Assembly (NCBI GenBank): GCA_009760855.2
Contig: WPIO01000105.1
Location: forward strand, 1-64,000
Origin: Cristatella mucedo
Taxonomy: Eukaryota; Bryozoa; Phylactolaemata; Cristatellidae
Direction: 5' to 3'
DNA: 64,000 nucleotides
Shown here: piece by piece, positions 55,480 through 64,000 of the stretch
Layout of the letters: every line of letters starts with the position of its first letter
Numbering within the stretch: position 1 is the stretch's first letter
The notes under the pieces: model-generated
The model's database searches: none
Seen by the model: the letters and a program-made list of their open reading frames with translations, nothing else
Told to the model about the DNA's origin: nothing
Made by a program: the position numbers and the translations under genes

Positions 55480-56330
55480 GCACTTGCCGAAAAGATTTTT
55501 ACATCGTCATTATTTCCCTCAGATCCAGGATTCGCTTTGTATCCATATCTCTTTGGAAACTATCGGTTAGCAATCCCAAAATACTTAAGTCTAATATCTA
55601 ATCCAAGTGGTTTGATCTGGGAGACGTGACCAACAGGTGTTGCATCTTTCCGTAACATAAGAGAAAACTGCATAGACACAGGGCGCAACATCACCAATAT
55701 GTTGGATAGGAAGCCTATCGAGCTATTTGCGATATTAGAGAGCGCAGTTACTGCATTGCATAAACCCAGCAAAGAAAAGTAAAAATTGGGCGAGCAAATA
55801 TTATGAAGAGAATGATGCTTGTCTTTAGCTTCCTTTTCTTAATTGTACATCAGCTGCTATTCTGATATCGGTCGGTGGTGGGTTTCAAGCTTTAGATGCT
55901 TTCAAGCAAAAAGGCAATACCTCAAAAGAGTTTGACATCGGTTAGATGTTGCAGCAAGCAAACGAAGTAACCTAAAAGTGATCGACAATGAGACCACAAG
56001 TTGATAGGCTGCTTGAATAGGAACCATTTCAGAACGAGAAGTTCACGACGAGAAGTGGTGTAATGTGGCAGTCGCAAAAGTTTACTATAGAAAAGCCTAT
56101 CTGCATAGTTGTGCACCAATTTCAGTGTCTCACTGCAGTGGGGTTCTGGCAGGAGTGATACAGTCAAGCCTTTCTTATGCTAATGGCAGATAAACGTAGC
56201 TTCCAAACTTAGTGTCCTAATGAGTAGACACACAATTCCAGACAACAAACCATAGGGAAAACCAACTACAGGCACTGAAAAAATGTTAGGCAAAGGACGA
56301 AAACACGCCAAAAAATACGTAAGGATAGAC
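55480..56330 (-). other. Second copy of the unidentified 32480-33290 block
   Basis: 55480-55790 and 56145-56330 align with 32600-32930 and 32940-33100 in the same orientation. An L2-type minus fragment (about 55920-56145, ending GTCTCACTGCAGTGGGG) is inserted between them. One hydrophobic stretch, VPVVGFPYGLLSGIVCLLIR (56240-56300), could be a membrane segment or chance. Confidence 0.45.
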
Positions 56331-56339
56331 GATCGGATG

Positions 56340-58790
56340 GTCAGTGGTAGGATCCTCAATAAACAACAAGAATAAAATGGTTGGGGTGACATGCACAGGG
56401 TCAGCATGCAAGTGTGATTAGTGGCAGCATGCAACAGTGTCAGCACACAAATCACAAATCACAGGGACCACTACATGCTTTGATAAATACTGAGTCTTTT
56501 AAATTCTTTTTAACTGCGTTCAAGTCAGGGGATGTCGTGACAAAAGTTTGGAGTGAGTTCTAGCAATTAGGAGCATACGAACTAAATGCTCCGTCTCCAA
56601 AGGATTCGAGGTTTGTACAAGGTATAGGTAAACAGTTAGATTCCGAAAAGTGGGTGGGGCGATGGGGGAGTAGATCTGATAGATAGGCTGGAGCCTAAGA
56701 ATGAAGGGAGGAAAAAGTGGGCGACAAAATCTTGAAGTTGATGCATTGCTTGACTGGTAGTTAGTGTAGGTCAGCGAGAAGTGGTGTGATGTGGCAACTG
56801 CAGCGCTCACGACAGGCAAGACTAGCTGCAGAGTTTTGCACCAGCTGTAATTGCCTGATTGCACGTACCGGTAGGCCAGCAAGCAGTGAGTTACAGAAGT
56901 CAAGACGGGATGTCACAAATGCGTGGACCAACTTAAACGTAGTATCCTTTCATTATTATTACTATAATTATCATCATTTAAAAGCCCGAATTTTTGTTTT
57001 TCCAAATTGATTGCACATGCCGGTAGGCCATCAAGCAGTGAGTTACAGAAGTCAAGATGGGATATTACAAATGCGTGGACCAACTTAGATGTTCTATCCC
57101 TATCTACACATGCCCGGATTTTAGCAACGTTATGTCGATGAAAGTAGACAAACTTAATTGTGGAGCCGTAGTGGGCATCTAACGAAAGGTCACTTTGGAA
57201 CATGCCACCTAGATTTCGTACAGATTCAACAGGAGATATGCTGGCAGAGCCAATTTTGAGCGTCAGCCTTGTCAATTCCGGAATCAAATTTGGTTTTCCC
57301 ATAACTAGTTTTATCATCATTCGATTTAAGAAAATTCACTGCCATCCATGTGCGGATGTCATCAATACATGTAGCAAGGGAGTTGAGAAAAATCGCCGGG
57401 CTCGAGGGCTGGGAAAGATCAAAGCAAAGGTACAACTATGTGTCATCCTCATAGAAGTGAAAGCCTAAATTGGGCTTGGAAATCACATCGGCAAGAGGGA
57501 GTGTATAAACAGTGAAAGAACCGGACCAAGTATAGAGCCCTGACGTTCACCATATTTCAGAGTTACCTCGGATGATCTTTGTCCATTCACATCAATACTT
57601 TGAAGTCTCCCACTGAGATAGGACCCGAACCAATGCAGATCAGTGCCAGTGATGCTCAGGCGAGATGAGAGGCGCTCAAGAAGGACTTGGGAATTGATAG
57701 TATCAAAAGCTTCCGAAAGATCGAGCAAAACAAGCAGATATACTCTACCCATATCCGTATTTCTAAGTAGGTCGTTGAACACTCGAAGCAATGCTGACTC
57801 TGTGGATTGATCAGCTCTAAAACTAGACTGGAACTTACTAGCAAGACTTGAGGTGTCAATATGTGAGTTCAGTTGGTCTGCCGTGACTCGTTCCAGAGTG
57901 TTTGATTGGAATGGTAGAAGGGAGACTTGGCAGTATTTGCTCATACACACTTCTTCTTCTATCTTCTTCTATGTGTCGCTTTCTTGAGTAGTAGCTTGAC
58001 TACAGCTTTTTGAAAGGTGCTGGGATATGATCTGAGGCTAATGACATCTTAATGATGTTAGTTTTGCATGGCAGCAGCAGATCAATGCAACGTAGGAGCA
58101 GAACAGTGGGAATAGGGTCCAAAGGACTTGTTGTCTTCTTTGATTGGGATATAAACTTCAGGATGAAGTCACTAGTGACCTGCTTTAATGTAGACATTGA
58201 GGTGCTGCAAGGAATCGAGGGACTGAATTCTAGTGGGGATGTTGTCATCGCAGGGATGGATCCCTGGTCTTGTCCATCTTCTGGACAAAGAATCGAGAGA
58301 AGCGAACAGCCAGATTATCACAGGAATCATCAGGTAAGTAGCTCATCTAGGAGGGGTTGAGGAGATAGTTGATCGTCGACATCAGCATTTTTTGATTGCG
58401 CATCTGCGATTCAACAATATTTTAATAGAAGCTAGACTTAGCCTTTGCTAGGATCCATTGGTACGACCTACAGTAGTCCTCGTATGCCTGTCTATGGACG
58501 GTCAGTCCTGATCTTATGTATGCTTTTTCAAGCTTGCGCTTAGTAGACCTAGCTAGTTTAATGCCTGTGGTAAAGCATGAGCCGTCTAGGCGAGGGCACA
58601 CAGTGCACTTAGTCAGAGGTGGAAACTCGTCGAGCGCGTCAGCTAGTGTCGTGTTGTAGCTATCTACCAATGACGACAGATCGGACTGGGAATTAGCAAC
58701 AGAGGCGAGGCAGGTATTCTGCCTTGCCTCTGCTGCAGAATATCTGCCTCGCCTCTGCTGCTCAGTCCTCCTTCCGTTCTAGTAGACGAG
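56340..58790 (-). mobile_element. L2-type LINE relic(s), linker to 3' region
   Basis: 58670-58422 is the endonuclease-RT linker (VDSYNTTLADALDEFPPLTK, KRKLEKAYIRSGLTVHRQAY). 58248-58000 and 57950-57483 are the RT first half ([56 protein letters not shown]). 57435-57226 and 57320-56913 are the RT second half. The block AAGCAGTGAGTTACAGAAGT occurs twice (56880 and 57033), with an ATT-rich stretch between (56955-56990). So this is either two overlapping copies or an internal duplication. The 3' end at 56340-56420 lacks a clear hairpin. 5' end: see the fold-back at 58700. Confidence 0.85.
58700..58757. repeat. Inverted repeat (fold-back) at the 5' end of an L2 copy
   Basis: CAGAGGCGAGGCAG at 58700-58713 and its exact reverse complement at 58744-58757. 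The sequence on both sides is the same L2 segment in opposite orientations (GACTGAGCAGCAGAGG in the family), so about 40-50 bp of L2 5' sequence is inverted at the truncation point. Confidence 0.8.
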
Positions 58791-59145
58791 TGCACAGCTT
58801 TTAGAAACCGTGGCCCAAATGCGAGCTCGATGAGGAAGCACCAGGCCGTGTCCACACTGTCAACCTCGACCTTAGTAGAATAGGGTGTCATTTTTGGTAT
58901 AAGATGAGGATTGCCATAGCCTGTGAAGGGTTACGTGGTTTGACCTGGGTGCAAAGGACAACCGGTGCGGTCGTGCTGTGGTGAACTTCACATGGGGGCC
59001 ATAGATACCACGGAGCACTGATGCAGAGTCGGAAAGTTTGACCATTCTCCCCTATGCCTGAAAATTTGACCATTCTCCCCTTGGCCTGCACCTTTTGGCT
59101 GGGCTGCCAAAGAAAGCTATTATGCCACCACAGCGGACAATGAAT
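58790..59145. other. No gene seen; block shared with 34990-35115
   Basis: 58790-58900 resembles 34990-35115. 58900-59145 is unrecognised. Confidence 0.4.
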
Positions 59146-59730
59146 ATGGCTGCAAGGCTGGTCTTCTAGTCCCAGTGGTTTGAGCACGTGTCTCCTTTGC
59201 TGAAGGAGCTAGGATGGTTGCCGGTTGAGCAAAGGATACAGAGCAAAGTTCTTACGCTGACCCACAAGGCCCGCCACGGCTTGGCTCCCTCATACTTAGC
59301 TGAGCTACTGCATCAGTTTCAGCCTGTTCGCGCCCTCAGGTCCTGTGTGGACAATAAATTAGCTGTCCCATTCCTCCGCTTAAAGACAGTTGGCGACAGA
59401 AGCTTTAGCTCTGCAGGTCCTAGACTGTGGAACTTGCTTCCACAATTCTTACACAACGACATCTACTCTCCTACTGCCGACTATGGCACATCTTTTTCAG
59501 CGGTCCTGAACTGCTACTTCTATGCTAATCACTACTTCAACTGCTCTCCTGACTCTGCTATGCTTCCCACTTTCTCTTTGTTGTGTGAGACGAAGTCTGT
59601 TGGCTACCGAATGCATACCGAAAGCCGCTTAGGCTGTGAGTGCGCTGTACAAAACTCTCCTGCGTAACACCCACATGGTCTTTATGACTTTGTGGAGTTA
59701 CAGACGGAGATACATTACATTACCTAAGTG
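59145..59730 (+). mobile_element. TTACA-family LINE, C-terminal coding region and intact 3' end
   Basis: The longest clean copy. 59188-59667 encodes LLKELGWLPVEQRIQSKVLT, HKARHGLAPSYLAELLHQFQ, LRSCVDNKLAVPFLRLKTVG, DRSFSSAGPRLWNLLPQFLH: the C-terminal domain seen in L2/CR1-group LINE proteins. It is preceded by AARLVF (59150). After the stop comes the terminal hairpin, GTAACACCCACA ... TGTGGAGTTAC (59666-59703), then AGACGGAGATACATTACATT and (ATTAC)n at 59711-59724. The protein family differs from the main LINE, which has LADLHWLPVKQRIDFKVLSL here. Confidence 0.9.
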
Positions 59731-59990
59731 CTTGACTGTGCTCCTTCAGGGAGTTTGACCTCAAGGATAGGCGTGGCTGGCCCGTAATATCGCCAACCAG
59801 GCCTGACCTCCAGCCGACCTGTGGCACCCTTCGATTATTTTTTCTTTGTGGCTGTTAGGATGATTGACAGCTGTGACTTTCCAGGTCTCGTGCTTCTGAT
59901 TAAAGCTGGCGTTTCTGGAACAATAACCGTTGCCTTGAGGACTCCTCGTGAATATTGAAATCGGAAATTTCCCTTACTGCATTAGCCATT
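59731..59990. other. No gene seen
   Basis: Unrecognised spacer. Confidence 0.35.
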
Positions 59991-59994
59991 CCTG

Positions 59995-60660
59995 CTATGC
60001 GGATTCAGAGTTATAAACCACACTCTGGTGATCGGTGAATCTTGATACAGTAGTCGGCAGCTGAGCTCGGCTTGTGCATCTCGTCAAACATGATTCAGTG
60101 TAACCGAATGGTTGTGAATGGCCGTTACTAAATCTAAGAGCACGTGCTACAAATGCGACGCTGCCAGTAAGCATTTCAGTTAGGTAAGAGTGAGCAAGAC
60201 AAACTACGGGCCTGAAAGTGAGTGATAGGACCTCAAAATCGACGGATTGGTTAAGAGACATTACATTACACGTCCGATATCAGTAGCACTATGTTGCAGT
60301 GTTGACGGCCAAGTTTTTCGCAATTCTTAAGATCTTACTGCACAAGTAGGAAACGGGTAAGGGGTGTCCGAAACCAACACGGAATATGAAATATGCATGG
60401 CCCCATTTGGCTTGGGTTCCCTTATCCATGCAGGCAAATGTTTTTGCGAAGCTATGTAGGTAAGCGTATGCATACTTGACTGCGAAGCTGATATAGTAAT
60501 CCAGCGAGATGTTCTTTTGGGAGAAGTAATATTTAAAGCAAGAAGTGAGATAGCCCGAGAAGAGTCACGATCAGAAAGGTTGGATGCACGGTCCTTTTTC
60601 GTAGCATGACACCGAGCCTACAATATGGATAGGACGAAGCTATTTGAAATCTTCTGCTCC
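59995..60660 (-). mobile_element. Old L2-type LINE relic
   Basis: Minus 60261-59995: LNQSVDFEVLSLTFRPVVCL (C-terminal block). 60300-60660 corresponds to the block with family text GATGTCACAAATGCATGGAC / AACTTGACTGTGGAGCTGAT, here ATGAAATATGCATGGCCCC and ATACTTGACTGCGAAGCTG. A GACATTACATTACAC stretch at 60257-60271 may be a stray TTACA tail. Very diverged. Confidence 0.65.
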
Positions 60661-60819
60661 TCCCGGTAACTTCTCGAGTCCACGCTCAGCACTAAGCTTA
60701 CAATTACTGAAGAGAATGGCACTCCCAGCGGCTGGGCTGCACCAAGGTCACACCGTACTCCCGATTTCTCCTTGAAGTACATGCTAGTGTGTGTTTGTGC
60801 GTGTGAGAGAGAAAGTTAA

Positions 60820-60938
60820 CGTTTGTCATGTTGTGTGTGTGTGTCATGTTGTGTGTGTGTGTCATGTTGTGTGTGTGTGTCATGTTGTGTGTGTATGTCA
60901 TGTTGTGTGTGTGTGTATCTGGTTATGTGACAGTGTGA

Positions 60939-60995
<57 letters not shown>
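60820..60995. repeat. 18-bp minisatellite followed by (TG)n
   Basis: Five units of GTCATGTTGTGTGTGTGT (one with TGTATG) at about 60826-60917, then a degenerate TG tract with (TG)n at 60951-60992. Open frames in both directions are by-products of the repeat. Confidence 0.95.
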
Positions 60996-61009
60996 TGAGT
61001 CTGAGTGTG

Positions 61010-61650
61010 TGCACCTCTGCCTGCAATTACACAAAGCCAAAGAGACTATGTGGATGTTACGGGGGAGAGTTATGTGCATAGCTCACTCACAGCCTAAGCG
61101 GCTTTCGGTATACATTCGGTAGCCAGCAGCCTTCATCTCTCATAACAAAGAAAACGTGAGAACTATAGCTGAGTCACGAAATCAGTTGGGGTAGTGATTA
61201 TCAAGGACGTGGCAGCACAGGACGGTTAGAAAGGGTGCACCTTTGTCGGCAGCAGTATAGTTTTTGTCGATGAGTAAGAAATGTGGAAGTGAGTTCCACA
61301 GTCTAAAATGTGCAGAGCGAAAGCTTCTCCCGCCAACGGCCATAAGGCAGAGGAATAAACTAGCCACTTTATTGTCCACACAGGACCTGAGGGCACGAGC
61401 AGCAGTTCAACTAGGTATTAATGAGCCAAGCCGTGGCAGGCCTTGTTGGTCAACGTAAGAACTTCACTCTGCATCCGCTGATCAACCGGCAGCCATCCAA
61501 GATCTTTCAGCATAAGAGACATGCGGTTTAGCCTCTGGGCTTTGTAAACTAGCCCTACAGCAATACTAATCATCATCTTATCATAATCGCAGTGGCTTTT
61601 TTGGTAGCCTTGCCAAAGGGAATTACAATATTCCATCACAGGACATTGCT
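61010..61650 (-). mobile_element. TTACA-family LINE, C-terminal coding region and 3' end
   Basis: Minus 61639-61418: MEYCNSLWQGYQKS, then RLNRMSLMLKDLGWLPVDQR, LTNKACHGLAH. 61379-61182: DNKVASLFLCLMAVGGRSFR, HFRLWNSLPHFLL. The 3' hairpin region is at 61030-61065. The (ATTAC)n tail is replaced by the (TG)n tract. It extends about 130 bp further 5' than the 59145 copy. Confidence 0.85.
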
Positions 61651-63600
61651 AAGGAGCTAGGTAAGTTCTTTGCAGCCCACTTTTGAAGGCAGCTTTTAAT
61701 CTCACATAGGGATCGGACGTGATCTAAGACGATCGTTTCGTTTGGTAGACCACATGAGGTTCAATCTAAACTCGATTAGGCACACCTGCGATTCCTGTAT
61801 GCTGCGGAAGGAATGCATTTGATAGATATTATATTTCACGCAAAGGACCTTAGTTGAAGATATGTAGTAACCCTTCGTCAGTCTCGAGAGTATGTATAGG
61901 GTTGGGGAGTCTTAAACCAGAGCTGAAATGTGGTTCACTAAAATGGACTGTCAGTACTAATCAACAATCTCTCGATCGAATGGCTTAGGTAGATGCCTAT
62001 CAGCTTAGGGTGCAGGATTCCCGAGGAAGGTGTAGTATTTACCTTATTTATAAACTGCGTTTATGCAGTGATCTGCATGCATGCAACATACGGCTTGTAG
62101 AGGCTACACCGAAGCACTCGCGTCATCTCCGGAGACTGTATAACTAGACTAGAAAGCAAGTTCCACGGCCCTTCATGCAATACCAGTCTCTAGGTTCAGT
62201 AAGGAAACTCATGGTAGTAGCTAATTTAACTCACATTTTCCATCTCTTTTGGGAATAATTAGGATAGCAACGAAAATCCAACGCCATGTAAATTAACTGT
62301 GCTCGATTCAAGTACAATTACAAGCCAGGAAACATGGCCATCTTGAAGGATCCTTTCTATCAGGTAGAACAAATGAAATATAACATGAACAGAAATCCTA
62401 ATAAACATCACCAAGTTTACCCTAACCCTTCCCACTCGAGTTCCGTCAGCTGCGTGGCAGACCTTTTTGCTTCTTCCATTCTGCCATCAAGGTAAACGCT
62501 TTGAATAACCCGGTGTGCACTAACAGAGTACCCCAAGAGTACCACTATTTTCTTTGTGCAGTGCTAATAGGCTTGAGAGACATTGCTTCGGGAATTAGGA
62601 CATAATAAGACTAAACAGGCTTCTTTAAAGGATCGAATCTGCTAGATAGAACATTGCTTTACACATTCTATCGTTACACGACAAGTAATATCACTCATAC
62701 GGATGGTTTGTCCTCTTTTAGTGTATGTACGTATATACATATACATCTATACGTGTGCATGTGTGTGTGTACACACTTGATGAACACAAAAATAGTATCA
62801 ATACATTGTATAGTAAAATACAGCCATCTGGACCCGCCGTGTTTTGTATATTCTTTTATAGCCGTTGAATATACTTGGGAGCGAGCTTCCTACATTCTGC
62901 AAACTCCATATTGGACACGGACGGTCCCCACGGGCATTGGAATCAAGTTATAAAATATGAGACACAACGGTGAGTACACAATCAGGCTTATTACAAATGC
63001 AATTGTCATCTGTCAGAAACTACCTTCGGCTAAGAAATACTGAGTCCACTCTGTCCATTCTGCTAATGCATCATCTCTGTGTAGTTGCCATTTATCAGTG
63101 TATTCCTATGACTATCCATAACGTTGTAATCCTATCAAGTACTACGGATTTACTGACCTCCACCATTACTTTAGACAGAGATACATTCTTGCTAGAGCAA
63201 ATACCTGGTTTTATTATTTCTGGAAGTTTCCTTCGCTTCGACAGAATGCTTAAGTGATTCTGTGTCTAGAAGAAAAAATAACATCGGATTCACTACTATC
63301 CTAGCTAACGACAACTTTCTAGCAGCTAAGTAACCAAGCAGGGCCGCAGCGTTCGCATTTTCGAATGTACGACTACACAGTCGTCTAAGTGCTAAGTGAT
63401 GACGCAATCTACTATTGATTAATTGATAGCTATTCATGGACCCCCAATACTGTGACAATGCAAGTAAGGTGACATTGATGACGAGTGTCACTCAAAAAGT
63501 GATTCTATTTTAGTCGATATGTGACCATCGATTAGATACAGGTGTCACAATCGTTCTCTACAGGATCAGAATCTGCTAGATTTGGTTGTGAACATATCCG
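61651..63600. other. No gene seen
   Basis: Nearly 2 kb with no repeat copy or domain-bearing frame that I recognise. The longest frames (62654-62953, 62970-63257 plus; 63491-63192 minus) have no motif. 62720-62775 is a degenerate TATG/TG tract. Confidence 0.4.
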
Positions 63601-63739
63601 CGGCAAGTAAAGAGTGTAACAGCAAAGGCTATGTGGGTGCTACAAATGCAAATGTGAAAAAATTGAACAAGCATACGGTGCGAGCTCCTGTGCACGTGTC
63701 TTTTTAATCCATAACCATACAAAACTCAACGGGTCATCA

Positions 63740-63916
63740 ACACTAGTATTCGATCACAGCTAGAAATCAGGCTGCAAAAGAATCTCATGCGTATCGCGCT
63801 GTCCTGAGAAGCTCATTTAAACTCCCGTCGGGCTAGCAAGCCTTGGGCTGGTGCCAGAACACGAGACAGAATGCCACCCCGCGTTTGAAAGTCCGTACAC
63901 AGGCCATGGGCTGGCC
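63740..63916. other. 3' flank of RING gene C
   Basis: GAAATCAGGCTGCAAAAGAA, AACACGAGACAGAATGCCACC and GAAAGTCCGTACACAGGCC align with 28770-28925, the 3' flank of gene A. Confidence 0.6.
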
Positions 63917-64000
63917 CTAGTTTCGCCTAGGGAACAAGCTGGGATTGAATGCCGATCGAAGTTCGCCAGCCTTCGCATTGGCCAACGCAGCCGCACTCCG
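63917..64000 (-). CDS. RING-finger gene C, C-terminal end only (cut by window edge)
   Basis: The minus frame gives 27 residues then TAG (63917-63919): ...SAAALANAKAGELRSAFNPS, LFPRRN. It aligns with the C-terminus of gene A (...ATAGDSRSTYNPKMVSRPN), including the Ala-rich lead, and the 3' flanks also align. The RING itself should lie just right of the window. Assignment rests on this short tail plus flank similarity. If intact it would be the third family member here, in the same orientation. Confidence 0.7.
   Translation of the reverse strand, partial: RSAAALANAKAGELRSAFNPSLFPRRN

Noticed and set aside
60704-61079. Frames of His-Thr or Cys-Val repeats
   Set aside because: Product of the minisatellite and (TG)n tract.

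Overview
The window looks like nuclear DNA of a metazoan, probably a marine or other aquatic invertebrate; I cannot name the species. There are no operons, ribosome binding sites or long conserved ORFs. Instead there is dense, nested eukaryotic repeat DNA: LINEs of the L2/CR1 group, tRNA-derived SINEs, solo LTRs, a hAT transposon relic and long microsatellites. The only genes I can support are members of one small family encoding a short RING-finger protein, with one intron of only 55 bp.

Layout. 1-651 is a (GA)n/(TA)n microsatellite, followed by a GC/CpG-rich stretch to about 2200 with no supportable gene. 3155-4525 is a broken hAT-type transposase with a BED zinc finger. 4527-10935 is L2-type LINE sequence on the minus strand, including one complete element (7057-10726, 3670 bp) with a 6-bp target duplication. 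10.9-19.3 kb is the rest of the left arm of a large, diverged inverted duplication whose right arm is 45.44-55.31 kb; the roughly 26-kb spacer between them holds two RING loci, several SINEs and more LINE debris. 55.5-61.7 kb is again LINE fragments; 61.7-63.9 kb is featureless; a third RING gene enters at the right edge (63917-64000). All three RING loci are on the minus strand.

Mobile families resolved by comparing copies inside the window: (1) an L2-type LINE with endonuclease and reverse transcriptase, ending in a GCGCC/GGCGC hairpin and an (ATT)n tail; (2) a second LINE ending in a different hairpin (GTAAC...GTTAC) and an (ATTAC)n tail, here called the TTACA family; (3) a third, older LINE at 43.1-45.4 kb; (4) SINE-1, a tRNA-like head joined to the L2 hairpin tail; (5) SINE-2, a tRNA-like head with a different tail; (6) a 737-740 bp TG...CA element seen as two solo LTRs; (7) an unclassified repeat of about 1.7 kb that is far more alike between the two arms than their surroundings are.

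The two arms act as paired empty and filled sites: insertions present in one arm and absent from the other fix element ends and target duplications to the base, and show that the duplication predates most of the L2 and LTR insertions. Two different LINE inversion junctions are each shared by two copies, so rearranged elements were themselves copied. All identifications are by reading; no database search was possible.
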